Source: Mariniphaga sp041684965 (GTDB lineage: Bacteria > Bacteroidota > Bacteroidia > Bacteroidales > Prolixibacteraceae). From it: a stretch of 64,000 nucleotides of DNA. Location of the stretch: the NCBI GenBank assembly GCA_041684965.1, contig JAWLGR010000022.1:17310-81309 (forward strand), written 5' to 3'. Shown here one piece after another: positions 37,764-46,870 of this stretch. Position 1 is the stretch's first letter, and every line of letters starts with the position of its first letter. The position numbers and the translations under genes were made by a program. The notes under the pieces are model-generated. The model was given only the letters and a program-made list of their open reading frames with translations. It was not told where the DNA came from and made no database searches.

Positions 37764-39986
37764 CTATAAAGGTATGCATTTCAGTACCTGGTAAAAAACC
37801 GGATCGCCCTGGCTGTTTCCTTCTTTGGATTTAATTTGTATCACTGCATCTTTTCCCGAAACATTTCCCAACTCATTTCCTTCCTCATACTGAACCATGC
37901 GGTATTCCTTATTCGGGTCCATTCCCCTCAGTTCAACTTCCTTTTCAAAAGGGGCGCTATCAAAGAACGAATAATAAAGTGTGCCATCATCTTTTCTGAC
38001 CACATGACCTTCGGGTGAATGATAAGCGACATCATAAAGACCCAGGTAATCGCCTAAAAAGATTTCTTCCGAAAAATAGAGGTCCATCCAGTTCCGGGCA
38101 TGTTCTTTTCCTCCCAGTTCATCCACTTCCCAGCGAAGGGATGTGATTACACTCCCTATTGCAACACTTTGTGCAGGTTCTCCTGCCAGTTCATTGTAAT
38201 CCATTTTTTCCACATATCCGTCGCCCACAGGAGCTTTACCGCCACGAAGGGCTTTCATCCAGCGAACGCGCCAGCGAACCTGTCCGTTTGAGGTAGGATC
38301 GGAAGCATCCTCCACATGGTAATATGCATATTGGTAAACATCATGTACTGCAGCGCATGCACATTGCCCCACCCAGGCATCTTCCGGCTTTAATTCCATC
38401 ATCCTGTCGTGCATATGCTTAAAAGCCTGGTGATTGTCTTCCACACTTTCTGCAATTTGAGTATGATTATGATTTTCAGCAAAACAAGGCAAAGGGTTCT
38501 GGTCTTCCCAATCGGTATACAATCCGTCAATGTCCCATCTGCCAACAATTTTATCTACCAATGAATTACGAATGTATTCGTGGGTGCCGCTGAATGAAGG
38601 GCATAAAGCATATTTTGACTGAAGGCTGTTATAATAAGAACCATCCTCATTCTTCACAAGTAAAGGTTCAATGGCTTCGGTAATTGTATCAGCACCAAGA
38701 AGGTCAAACCACAGGTACACTTTAAAGGATTTATCTTTGTTTTCACCCCATTTTGGAGTATGTGCCTCTTTTACAAAATCCATCAGTTCCTGTTCATTCT
38801 TAAATTTATCGGGGTTCGGGTCCCAGGTGCCAAGATAGTCCTGCCATCCATCGTCGAGCATCACTGCTTTAAATCCATAATCTGCCAGCTCATCCATTTT
38901 ATTCAGCACCTGTTCTGCCGTAAAATCTCCTGATCCGGCCAGGCTGTTCATCCCCCATGTTTTCCAGTATGGTTCATAAGCCTGATTAGGGTATTCCTGG
39001 AAAAAGCCCCTTCGTTCCGCTTTTTGAAGCGCTAAGTCCAATAACTGTCCGAATCGCCGCCCCGGGTCGAAAAAGTCACCTTTGTGTACACATACTGCAC
39101 TTTTCCATGTAGTAACGGAGTCGCCGGGAGGAATGTGAGCCGGAAACTGGCCAAAGGTGTTTTCAGGTACAGTAACAAGTCCTACATCCACCTTTTTATC
39201 ATCCTGAACCTGTATTTTCACATTAAGAAACCTGGGTTCCCCTTCAACGTGAAATACAGCCATTCCAAGTTCGGCTCCCCAAACATCGATGAATGGAATA
39301 CCTGAATAATTACTACCTGAACCCGGCACAAGAAAGTTTTCATCCGTAGTGTCGGTTACGGCAACATTAGTCCAGGTTTCTCCCCATTTTTTATTCAGGG
39401 GCTGCAGATAACGAAAGCTGTTGGATGCTTCTCCGGAATTGGTTAACCGGCGGTCGAGGCGGTAATAATTGTATCCTATCTGATCAATGGGCATTTCAGA
39501 ATCCGTCAGGTTGGAATAGGTGCATTCAGAAATTGCCACATCCGGAAAATCTTCATACATCTCTACCGATAAAGTCTTTCTAAGACCGGACTGAACACCC
39601 GTAAGAATCAGACGCTTTCCCTTACCAAAGAATTCATCATCCAAATCTTCAACTTTGTGGGATGTTCGCTTAAACTGTGAAAAAATCTGACCATTTATTT
39701 CTATGAAATGTGAAGGCAACCCTGAAGATTGATTATGACTGTCATCGTTGATGGATAATAGATTACCATCTTCCCGGTAACTGACTTTACAAAACAGCTG
39801 TTCATCAAACCGCAACTGGATTTTTTCATTTTCAAAATAAACATAGGAGTTTTCAGTACGCACATCCAGACGGTCGGATGGTTGCGTGGCACAACCTGTA
39901 ATGGTTGTAATAAAACCAATAAAAATCCAGTTTAAAAGTCCTGTTTTTTTTAAAATTACTCTTCGTTTCTCTCTGTCAAATTTCAT
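37764..39986 (-). CDS. Clan GH-D (GH36/GH27-like) alpha-galactosidase-like lipoprotein
   Basis: The 740-residue protein has a lipobox at Cys32 (ITGC). An N-terminal beta-supersandwich domain (about 40-320) precedes a barrel with YGFKAVMLDDGWQDYLGTW, KVYLWFDLLG, DIDGLYTDWEDQN and HVEDASDPTSNGQ. This order resembles GH36 alpha-galactosidases. However, the usual nucleophile motif KWDxN is not evident, and TDWED occupies the region where it would be expected. Family placement is therefore at clan level, and the substrate could be an alpha-galactoside or another alpha-linked sugar. It is predicted to act on oligosaccharides at the membrane surface. A candidate -7 box and LacI-type operator lie upstream. 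Confidence 0.72.
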   Translation of the reverse strand: MKFDREKRRVILKKTGLLNWIFIGFITTITGCATQPSDRLDVRTENSYVYFENEKIQLRFDEQLFCKVSYREDGNLLSINDDSHNQSSGLPSHFIEINGQIFSQFKRTSHKVEDLDDEFFGKGKRLILTGVQSGLRKTLSVEMYEDFPDVAISECTYSNLTDSEMPIDQIGYNYYRLDRRLTNSGEASNSFRYLQPLNKKWGETWTNVAVTDTTDENFLVPGSGSNYSGIPFIDVWGAELGMAVFHVEGEPRFLNVKIQVQDDKKVDVGLVTVPENTFGQFPAHIPPGDSVTTWKSAVCVHKGDFFDPGRRFGQLLDLALQKAERRGFFQEYPNQAYEPYWKTWGMNSLAGSGDFTAEQVLNKMDELADYGFKAVMLDDGWQDYLGTWDPNPDKFKNEQELMDFVKEAHTPKWGENKDKSFKVYLWFDLLGADTITEAIEPLLVKNEDGSYYNSLQSKYALCPSFSGTHEYIRNSLVDKIVGRWDIDGLYTDWEDQNPLPCFAENHNHTQIAESVEDNHQAFKHMHDRMMELKPEDAWVGQCACAAVHDVYQYAYYHVEDASDPTSNGQVRWRVRWMKALRGGKAPVGDGYVEKMDYNELAGEPAQSVAIGSVITSLRWEVDELGGKEHARNWMDLYFSEEIFLGDYLGLYDVAYHSPEGHVVRKDDGTLYYSFFDSAPFEKEVELRGMDPNKEYRMVQYEEGNELGNVSGKDAVIQIKSKEGNSQGDPVFYQVLKCIPL

Positions 39987-40640
39987 GTTCTATTTATTTT
40001 TTAATAATATTTCAGGAAAATTTTAAAGTTACACTTTAAGTTTAAAAGAGGCCGGGCCTCGCAATAAACATATTCATCGAAGGACCAGGGGTGGTAAAAC
40101 AGGATAAAATCTGTAGCAGTAATATCATTCATTGAAGTTTTAATTGACTATCGCACAATGTTGAGCAAAATAATATTAAAGCTCATAATTATAAGAAATA
40201 AACATCCCAAATCATTTCTTCTAAAATATAATCTTTTTTTTAATTGGATATCGCAACAGCCGTGGCAAATATATACAAAACATTTTTTTCATTTGCGACA
40301 ATAATCAAAGCGCTTTAAAATAGAACTTATTGCAAGGTTATCTTTAGGTTAACTCCAAATGTTTCTATACCCTGGCAATTGACTATTGCCCGGAATACAT
40401 TTGCCGGTCACAGCCCTCCGGGTTTTATCATCTTCGATATTATTTATTGGGGACTGACTTCAGTCAAGAATAAACCAGATTTCTTTATTTCAGATGTTGA
40501 ACATGATGAAATGAAACCAAACTATACGTTATGCAGACAACTATTCTGAACCGAAAATTAAAAGTCGCTTTTAATATCATAAAAGGATAAATTCATCCGG
40601 GAGTATCTTAAAGAGAAACGAAATAAACATACAATGGAAA
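39987..40640. other. Intergenic region with a candidate regulatory site only
   Basis: This 654-nt AT-rich region has no supported gene. Apart from the -7 box and AAAGCGCTTT palindrome at 40266-40316, I see nothing. Confidence 0.5.
40266..40316 (-). promoter_or_regulatory. Candidate promoter box and LacI-type operator upstream of the GH36-like gene
   Basis: On the minus strand TATATTTG (40273-40266) matches the -7 consensus. A perfect palindrome AAAGCGCTTT (40307-40316) lies 33 nt upstream and contains AAnCGnTT with a central CG step, the core of LacI-family operators. No TTG is at -33 spacing, and the leader to the ATG at 39986 would be about 270 nt. No regulator gene is nearby. Confidence 0.3.
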
Positions 40641-41030
40641 TCATGCCATTATCTCCACCCGGTTTCCGTCCGGATCGAGCACCACACTTTCGTAATAGCC
40701 GTCCCCGGTAGTACGGGGTTCACTAACAATCCTGTAACCATCATTCCTGATTGCTTCGGTTATTTGCTCCACCTCACTTTTACTCCCTACCCGGATAGCG
40801 AAATGCGCCAGTCCTGTGTAATTTTTTGCAGGGTCGTTTTTCGATTTACCAATGTTGGGCATTTCCATAATTTCAAGCCGGCACTCACCTTCGAATAATA
40901 AAAAGTAAGATCGGAATTCCCTGGAATGATTGTAATATACTTCTGTTGATGTAGTATCAAAATAATGCATATAAAAGTCGCGGAGCCTTTCCAGGTTATA
41001 TGTCCAAATGGCAAGATGTTCGATTCGCAT
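40641..41030 (-). CDS. VOC (glyoxalase/bleomycin resistance) superfamily protein
   Basis: The 129-residue protein has the beta-alpha-beta-beta-beta fold repeats of the vicinal oxygen chelate superfamily. Metal-ligand positions are visible: His4 (RIEHLAIWT), Glu54 (CRLEIME), His76 (LAHFAIRV) and Glu126 near the C-terminus (GNRVEIM). These match glyoxalase-type metal sites. Relatives include lactoylglutathione lyases, dioxygenases and resistance proteins; the reaction here is unknown. It is a single gene. Confidence 0.85.
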   Translation of the reverse strand: MRIEHLAIWTYNLERLRDFYMHYFDTTSTEVYYNHSREFRSYFLLFEGECRLEIMEMPNIGKSKNDPAKNYTGLAHFAIRVGSKSEVEQITEAIRNDGYRIVSEPRTTGDGYYESVVLDPDGNRVEIMA

Positions 41031-41334
41031 TTGTTTCTGTTTTCTGTACCAAATTTACTGTAAAAAAACGGTTCTTCCCCTAAGTAGCTGTTCTGTTTTC
41101 AAAAACTTATATTTTCTCTTATCTGGTTTTTGTGACTACCACTGCATTCCTGGAAAAAAGCGTCACTTTGCCAAAAGATTCGAATTAATCGAATAAATAT
41201 TCTATAAAATATATATAAAAGGTATTAAAATTAATCTTTAAAATGGTATAATAAAACTATGTAGCACAGTTATTGTTACATTTAGGCAGTTCAACTATGG
41301 ACAATTCCACTTATTTAGATTTATTTTTTAACTG
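41031..41334. other. AT-rich divergent intergenic region
   Basis: This 304-nt region lies between the divergent VOC gene and the acyl-CoA synthetase gene. No consensus promoter pair or other structure was recognised. Confidence 0.5.
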
Positions 41335-42993
41335 ATGATAAATAATTACACAGTACCATCTTTTTTAACTGAGTCTTTAAAAAAATTCCCCGGGAATAAC
41401 GCTCTTGTTTTTGCCGGTGAGAACAAATATACCTACAGGGAAATGGGTGATGATATGAAGCGGGTAGCTGCATTACTCAAAACAATGGATGTTCAAAAAG
41501 GCGATAAAGTAGCCATCCTGAGTGCCAATATGCCCAATTGGGGAGTAGCTTTTTTTGCCATCTCATGGATTGGGGCAACCGCTGTTCCAATACTTCCTGA
41601 TTTTCATCCCAATGAGGTCAAATCAATAATTGAGCATTCAGAAACGGAGGTTTTGTTTGTTTCTGAAGCACTGTATAAAAACCTGAACCCGGAAGCCATA
41701 GGTTTGTTAAGGCAAATCATCCTGATAGACAATTTCTCGGTAGTTAAGGAAAGAGTTCCGGCTGTTTCCATTGAACCGGGAGAGAGTTCCATAACAGGGT
41801 TGAAAGGCACATCCTTACCGGAAGATGTAAGTGAAGAGGATTTAGCCACTATTATCTATACCTCGGGAACTACGGGTAATTCCAAAGGAGTAATGCTTAC
41901 CCATAAAAACCTGGCCTGGACTGCTGAAAAGAGCTATAAATTCCAGGACATATCACCTGCTGATCGATTTCTTTCAGTACTGCCTCTTTCACATGCATTT
42001 GAAAATACTCTTGGATTTTTATTTCCCATTATGTATGGTGCTTCGGTCCATTATTTACGGAAACCACCTGTCGCATCGGTCCTTTTACCTGCGTTGGAAC
42101 AGGTAAAACCCACCATAATGCTCATAGTTCCCCTGATCATTGAGAAAGTGTTCCGGACGAAAATTATGCCAAAATTCCAAAAAAGCGCTGTTACCCGTTT
42201 CCTGTATTCTTTACCCCCCATGCGGAAAGCACTGCATAAAATAGCAGGGAAAAAACTTTACCAAACCTTTGGAGGACAACTGAGGTTCTTTGGAATAGGG
42301 GGAGCCAAACTGGATACAACTGTTGAACAATTTTTAAAGGACGGGGGGTTTCCATACGCGATTGGCTACGGCCTTACTGAAACTTCACCTCTGCTTGCAG
42401 GGGCAGTAGGAAAAAATGTCCGGATTGGCTCTACAGGAATCGCACTTGAGGGAGTTCAGCTAAGATTGGGTGATGCAGATTTAAGTACAGGGGAAGGTGA
42501 GATTCAGGCCAAAGGCCCCAATGTAATGAAAGGATATTACAAGGCACCTGAAGTAACCAGAGAAGTATTTACCGAAGACGGCTGGTTTAAAACCGGCGAC
42601 CGGGGATGGTTCGATAAAGATAATTTCCTTTACATCAAAGGCAGGATTAAAACCATGATTGTTGGTGCCAGCGGTGAGAACATTTATCCCGAAGAGATAG
42701 AATCGGTAATCAATAAAATGAGATTCGTCCTCGAATCACTGGTAGTAGAGAAAAAAGGGAAACTGGTAGCCATGGTTCACCTTAATATGGAAGAGGTAGA
42801 GCAACATTACCAACATCTTAAGGCAGAAGCCAATCAGTATTTTCAGGAAAAAACAGATGAAATCCTGAAGGAAATTCATAAAAAGGTGAATGATGAACTG
42901 AATAAATTCTCAAGATTGCAGGCCATCGTGTTGCAACCTGAACCATTTGAAAAAACACCAACGAAAAAAATTAAGCGCTTTTTATATGCCTGA
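41335..42993 (+). CDS. AMP-binding acyl-CoA synthetase (long-chain fatty acid ligase type)
   Basis: The 552-residue adenylate-forming enzyme activates a fatty acid to acyl-AMP and then acyl-CoA, probably at the inner face of the membrane. The P-loop-like motif YTSGTTGNSKGVM begins at residue 175. IGYGLTETSPLLAGAVG is the A5 motif, DGWFKTGDRGWF the A7 motif, and KGRIKTMIVGASGENIYPEEIE the A8 hinge region, with KTPTKKIKRFL supplying the C-terminal lysine. The sequence resembles Bacteroidota FadD-like long-chain ligases. Chain length specificity is not known. It is monocistronic. Confidence 0.92.
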   Translation: MINNYTVPSFLTESLKKFPGNNALVFAGENKYTYREMGDDMKRVAALLKTMDVQKGDKVAILSANMPNWGVAFFAISWIGATAVPILPDFHPNEVKSIIEHSETEVLFVSEALYKNLNPEAIGLLRQIILIDNFSVVKERVPAVSIEPGESSITGLKGTSLPEDVSEEDLATIIYTSGTTGNSKGVMLTHKNLAWTAEKSYKFQDISPADRFLSVLPLSHAFENTLGFLFPIMYGASVHYLRKPPVASVLLPALEQVKPTIMLIVPLIIEKVFRTKIMPKFQKSAVTRFLYSLPPMRKALHKIAGKKLYQTFGGQLRFFGIGGAKLDTTVEQFLKDGGFPYAIGYGLTETSPLLAGAVGKNVRIGSTGIALEGVQLRLGDADLSTGEGEIQAKGPNVMKGYYKAPEVTREVFTEDGWFKTGDRGWFDKDNFLYIKGRIKTMIVGASGENIYPEEIESVINKMRFVLESLVVEKKGKLVAMVHLNMEEVEQHYQHLKAEANQYFQEKTDEILKEIHKKVNDELNKFSRLQAIVLQPEPFEKTPTKKIKRFLYA

Positions 42994-43187
42994 AAAAGGC
43001 ATGTTGTATTGTACTTAGAACCGGACTTTCATTTATTCCACCCAGGAACAACTGAAATGTTTGCTCCGAAAAAAATTACCCGTCGAATAAGTGGGTTTTG
43101 CAGCCAACATAATATTCCTTAACCGGACCCATATTGAAATCCGATCAGAAACTTACCACAATAACCTTTAAAATGTCGTGAAATTGC

Positions 43188-43195
43188 TAATTTTG
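43188..43195 (+). promoter_or_regulatory. Candidate -7 box (TAATTTTG) for purM
   Basis: TAATTTTG matches TAnnTTTG and ends 19 nt before the ATG at 43215. There is no TTG at -33 spacing. Confidence 0.45.
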
Positions 43196-43214
43196 TGGCA
43201 TTAAAATCATTGGA

Positions 43215-44384
43215 ATGGTTACTGATTCGAGATACAACGCCCGGGGCGTTTCTGCTGCAAAAACCGATGTGCACCAGGCTATAAAAAACATCGATAAAGG
43301 AATATTTCCCAGGGCATTTTGTAAAATTATACCTGATGTATTGGGCGGCAATCCCGATTGGTGCAACATTATGCATGCCGATGGTGCCGGCACTAAATCA
43401 TCACTGGCATACATGTACTGGAAAGAAACCGGAGACCTGTCGGTATGGAAAGGTATTGCGCAGGATGCTCTAATAATGAACATCGACGATTTGCTTTGTG
43501 TAGGGGCCACTGAGAATATTCTTGTTTCTTCTACAATCGGCAGGAACAAAAACCGGATTCCGGGAGAGGTAATTGCAGCCATAATCAACGGCACTGAAGA
43601 ATTGCTGGAAAACCTGCGTGAACTGGGAATCAGCGCCTGGTCTACTGGCGGCGAAACTGCCGATGTAGGGGATCTGGTGCGCACCATAATTGTTGATTCC
43701 ACTGTTACCTGCCGCATGAAACGCAAAGATGTAATTTCGGCAGGAAACATAATGGCAGGAAATGTAATTATAGGGCTTTCCTCCTCCGGGCAGGCTTCTT
43801 ATGAAAACAGCTATAATGGCGGTATGGGCAGTAACGGCCTAACCTCGGCCCGGCACGATGTGTTTGCAAACTATCTGGCGGAGAAATATCCCGAAAGCTT
43901 TGACCCCGAAGTACCGGCCGGTTTGGTATATACCGGAAAATACAGGCTCACCGATGAAATAGAGGGACTTGGTGTCACCGCCGGGCAACTGGTGCTTTCG
44001 CCCACACGAACTTATGCTCCGGTTATTAAGAAAATTCTTTCCCGTTTTAAAAATGACATCCAGGGAATGATTCACTGCTCGGGAGGAGCGCAGACAAAAG
44101 TGCTTCATTTCGTTGAAAATGTACATATCATCAAAGACAATTTATTCCCGGTGCCTCCCCTGTTTAAAATTATACAGGAACAATCAGGTACTGACCGGGC
44201 CGAAATGTATAAGGTTTTCAATATGGGACACCGCTTCGAAATATATACCCGGCCAGAACTGGCTGAGGAAATCATTTCTGTTTCAAAGTCGTTTAACATT
44301 GATGCGCAGGTAGTTGGCAGAGTTGAATCTTTTGAAGGTAAAAAACTTACAATAAAAACAGAAAAAGGAGAATTTGTTTATTAA
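43215..44384 (+). CDS. purM: Phosphoribosylformylglycinamidine cyclo-ligase (AIR synthetase)
   Basis: The 389-residue ATP-dependent enzyme closes the imidazole ring to form aminoimidazole ribonucleotide in purine synthesis. The family motifs are DSRYNARGVSAAK near the N-terminus, HADGAGTKSSLAY, DALIMNIDDLLCVGA and GGETADVGDLV. The C-terminal half has IHCSGGAQTKVL and MGHRFEIYT. It is longer than the ~345-residue E. coli enzyme, as is common in Bacteroidota. It is monocistronic; purN is elsewhere in the window and no other pur genes adjoin it. Confidence 0.94.
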   Translation: MVTDSRYNARGVSAAKTDVHQAIKNIDKGIFPRAFCKIIPDVLGGNPDWCNIMHADGAGTKSSLAYMYWKETGDLSVWKGIAQDALIMNIDDLLCVGATENILVSSTIGRNKNRIPGEVIAAIINGTEELLENLRELGISAWSTGGETADVGDLVRTIIVDSTVTCRMKRKDVISAGNIMAGNVIIGLSSSGQASYENSYNGGMGSNGLTSARHDVFANYLAEKYPESFDPEVPAGLVYTGKYRLTDEIEGLGVTAGQLVLSPTRTYAPVIKKILSRFKNDIQGMIHCSGGAQTKVLHFVENVHIIKDNLFPVPPLFKIIQEQSGTDRAEMYKVFNMGHRFEIYTRPELAEEIISVSKSFNIDAQVVGRVESFEGKKLTIKTEKGEFVY

Positions 44385-44539
44385 CTCCTAAACCTGTTGA
44401 AAGAAACAACTAAGGAATTTAAGGAAATTTTATAACAGGGAGCAGATAAGCTTTTTTTGTCGGCTCATAAAAACATGAAATTTTACTAATCAATACAATT
44501 AAAAACAATTGTATATTAAAAGATTAAATAAAGAATACA

Positions 44540-45625
44540 ATGGCAGAATATGCATTACTGGAAAAATACGAAACTATAAAACACCGGTTCGAGGAAGTAC
44601 AGCAGCAGATCACTGATCCTGCTGTAATTTCCGATATGAAAAGGTATGTTAAGCTGAACCAGGAATACAAAAACCTGGAAAAATTGCTTAACGTCTTCAG
44701 GGAATATAAAAATTTGGTTGAGACCATCAAATCGGGCAAGGAGATACTGGAAGAAGAAAGCGACAGTGAACTGCGCGAGATGGCCCGCGAGGAGATGGAA
44801 ATGGCGGAAGAAAAAATTCCCGAAAAAGAAAAGCTGATTAAATTGCTCCTGGTACCTGCCGACCCGGAAGACAGCAAGAATGCTATTCTTGAAATCAGGG
44901 CAGGAACCGGAGGCGACGAAGCAAGCATATTTGCCGGCGATTTATTCCGCATGTATTCAAGGTTCTGTGAAAAAAAGGGCTGGCGTATGGAAGTAACAAA
45001 TGCAAATGAAGGTACAGCCGGGGGATACAAGGAAATTGTTGCCAATGTTACCGGTGAAGGGGTTTACGGTATTCTGAAATACGAATCAGGCGTTCACCGC
45101 GTGCAGCGTGTTCCTCAAACCGAAACACAGGGAAGGGTGCATACTTCTGCAGCTACAGTGGCTGTACTGCCCGAAGCCGAAGAAGTTGACGTGGAACTGA
45201 AGGATTCGGACATTAAAAAAGATACCTACTGCTCTTCAGGGCCCGGAGGTCAGTCGGTGAATACAACCTACTCGGCAATCCGGCTGACACATTTACCCAC
45301 AGGAATTGTTGTTACCTGCCAGGATGAAAAATCGCAGCTGAAGAACCTGGATAAAGCAATGAACGAACTGCGTACGCGTATCTACAACATGGAATACCAG
45401 AAATACATCGATAACATTGCTTCCAAAAGAAAGACGATGGTTTCTACCGGTGACCGTTCGGCCAAAATACGCACCTACAACTGGCCGCAGGGCCGCGTTA
45501 CCGACCACCGCATTAACCTGACGATGTATAACCTGCAGGCTATTGTCAGCGGCGAAATTGATGAAATAATCGACAAGCTGATGATTGAGGAAAATGCTCA
45601 AAAACTCAAAGAGTCGGAGATTTAA
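44540..45625 (+). CDS. prfA: Peptide chain release factor 1
   Basis: The 361-residue factor recognises UAA and UAG stop codons and triggers peptidyl-tRNA hydrolysis. The GGQ motif is at 236-238 in SSGPGGQSVNTT, close to the E. coli position. RAGTGGDEA and the segment VHRVQRVPQTETQGRVHTS are typical of RF1. The coiled N-terminal domain is rich in Glu and Lys. The length is normal. It is followed by two repeat-family copies and then pyrF. Confidence 0.97.
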   Translation: MAEYALLEKYETIKHRFEEVQQQITDPAVISDMKRYVKLNQEYKNLEKLLNVFREYKNLVETIKSGKEILEEESDSELREMAREEMEMAEEKIPEKEKLIKLLLVPADPEDSKNAILEIRAGTGGDEASIFAGDLFRMYSRFCEKKGWRMEVTNANEGTAGGYKEIVANVTGEGVYGILKYESGVHRVQRVPQTETQGRVHTSAATVAVLPEAEEVDVELKDSDIKKDTYCSSGPGGQSVNTTYSAIRLTHLPTGIVVTCQDEKSQLKNLDKAMNELRTRIYNMEYQKYIDNIASKRKTMVSTGDRSAKIRTYNWPQGRVTDHRINLTMYNLQAIVSGEIDEIIDKLMIEENAQKLKESEI

Positions 45626-45658
45626 AATACCAGCTGTTTAAGACTGAACGGCACAAAC

Positions 45659-45710
45659 CAACTGTCCCCTAGGGACAAAATATGGGTAGCATCGGTACGA
45701 AATATTATTA
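45659..45710 (+). repeat. Partial copy of the repeat family (subunit only)
   Basis: Only the hairpin TGTCCCCTAGGGACA, then AAATATGGGTAGCATCGG and ACGAAATATTATTA, is present, without a head. This is the internal subunit and tail junction of a unit, placed 34 nt after the prfA stop. Orientation is plus. Confidence 0.8.
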
Positions 45711-45734
45711 ATCGAAAAGCATAAAAAAAAAACT

Positions 45735-45893
45735 ATGTACATGCTGGTATTATCACCTTCCTACGGTACTTTCAAATAATAAAGGTTAATTTTGATACCC
45801 CCCATTTTTACTCCGTAAACGAACTGTCCCCTAGGGACAGAATATGGGTAGCATCGGGACGGAATATTTTTTTTACCGGACCACAGCGAAATA
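45735..45893 (+). repeat. Solo copy of the repeat family between prfA and pyrF
   Basis: It starts ATGTACATGCTGGTATTAT and continues through the CCTTCCTACGG hairpin, GTTAATTTTGATACC and CTCCGTAAACGAAC. It then has a TGTCCCCTAGGGACA hairpin, a shortened subunit (GGGTAGCATCGGGACG) and the tail TACCGGACCACAGCGAAAT. It carries one subunit with an internal deletion that joins GGGTAG directly to CATCGGGAC. No gene or terminator is otherwise seen in 45626-45973. Confidence 0.85.
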
Positions 45894-45973
45894 AAAACAA
45901 GAATCTGTGGTTTACTAAAAATATAATATTGAATCCTGACAAAGTTGAACATTTTGATTAATCAAAAACATTT

Positions 45974-46807
45974 ATGAACAGCAATTTTCTTTTAGAACAA
46001 ATCAGGCATAAACGCAGCTTCCTCTGCGTAGGCCTTGATACCGATATTAAAAAGATTCCTGAACACCTGGCAGATACTTCAGACCCGGTATTTACATTCA
46101 ACAGGAAAATTATTGACGCCACTGCCGGTTCTGCTGTTGCATTCAAACCCAATCTGGCCTTCTACGAAAGTTTAGGTGCTGAAGGCTGGAAAAGCCTTGA
46201 AAAAACAGTTGCTTATATAAAAGAGAAGTATCCTGAAATCTTCCTGATTGCCGATGCCAAGCGTGGCGACATTGGAAACACCTCCAGCCTGTATGCCCGT
46301 GCGTTTTTTGAAAAATCCGGCTTCGATGCCGTTACCGTGGCACCCTATATGGGCGAAGATTCAGTAAAACCGTTTATGTCTTACCCGGGGAAGTGGGTAA
46401 TTATACTTGCCCTCACTTCAAACAAAGGAGCGGCCGATTTCCAATATTTACAAGAGAAGAATACGGGCAGCCAGCTGTTTGAAACGGTATTAAAAACCTC
46501 TCAAAAGTGGGGCACAACTGAAAACACAATGTATGTAGTGGGAGCTACCAAAGCCGAAAAACTGAAAGAGATACGGGAAATCGTACCCAACCACTTTCTG
46601 CTGGTTCCCGGTGTAGGCGCCCAGGGTGGCAGTCTGCAGGAGGTGGCCCGCAATGGGATGAACAGCAAATGCGGATTACTGGTTAACTCTTCCCGTGGCA
46701 TTATTTATGCTTCAAACGGTGAAGATTTTGCAGTAAAGGCAGGCGAAGCGGCAAAAGAGGTGCAACAGGAAATGGAACAGCTTCTTCGTGAGGCACACTT
46801 AATCTAG
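45974..46807 (+). CDS. pyrF: Orotidine 5'-phosphate decarboxylase (type 2)
   Basis: The 277-residue enzyme decarboxylates OMP to UMP, the last step of pyrimidine synthesis. The catalytic array DAKRGDIGNT puts D94, K96 and D99 in place. FLCVGLDTD near the N-terminus and VNSSRGIIYA near the phosphate-binding end fit the longer type-2 family, which is found in Bacteroidota, rather than the ~230-residue E. coli type. It is monocistronic, with repeat elements upstream and a bidirectional terminator downstream. Confidence 0.95.
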   Translation: MNSNFLLEQIRHKRSFLCVGLDTDIKKIPEHLADTSDPVFTFNRKIIDATAGSAVAFKPNLAFYESLGAEGWKSLEKTVAYIKEKYPEIFLIADAKRGDIGNTSSLYARAFFEKSGFDAVTVAPYMGEDSVKPFMSYPGKWVIILALTSNKGAADFQYLQEKNTGSQLFETVLKTSQKWGTTENTMYVVGATKAEKLKEIREIVPNHFLLVPGVGAQGGSLQEVARNGMNSKCGLLVNSSRGIIYASNGEDFAVKAGEAAKEVQQEMEQLLREAHLI

Positions 46808-46819
46808 AAACACCATGAA

Positions 46820-46852
46820 AAAATAAATGCTCCGTCACCGGAGCACTTATTT
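46820..46852. terminator. Bidirectional terminator between pyrF and the convergent MocA gene
   Basis: AAATAAATGCTCCG pairs with CGGAGCACTTATTT (one mismatch) around the loop TCAC. The A/T-rich ends give a U-run on both transcripts. It lies between convergent genes. Confidence 0.8.
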
Positions 46853-46870
46853 AATTTTGACTGTATTGTA

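Noticed and set aside
45659..45893. The GTCCC/GGGAC hairpins as ordinary transcription terminators
   Set aside because: The stems are only 5-6 bp and are not followed by a T-run. In several places a proper terminator precedes or follows the element.
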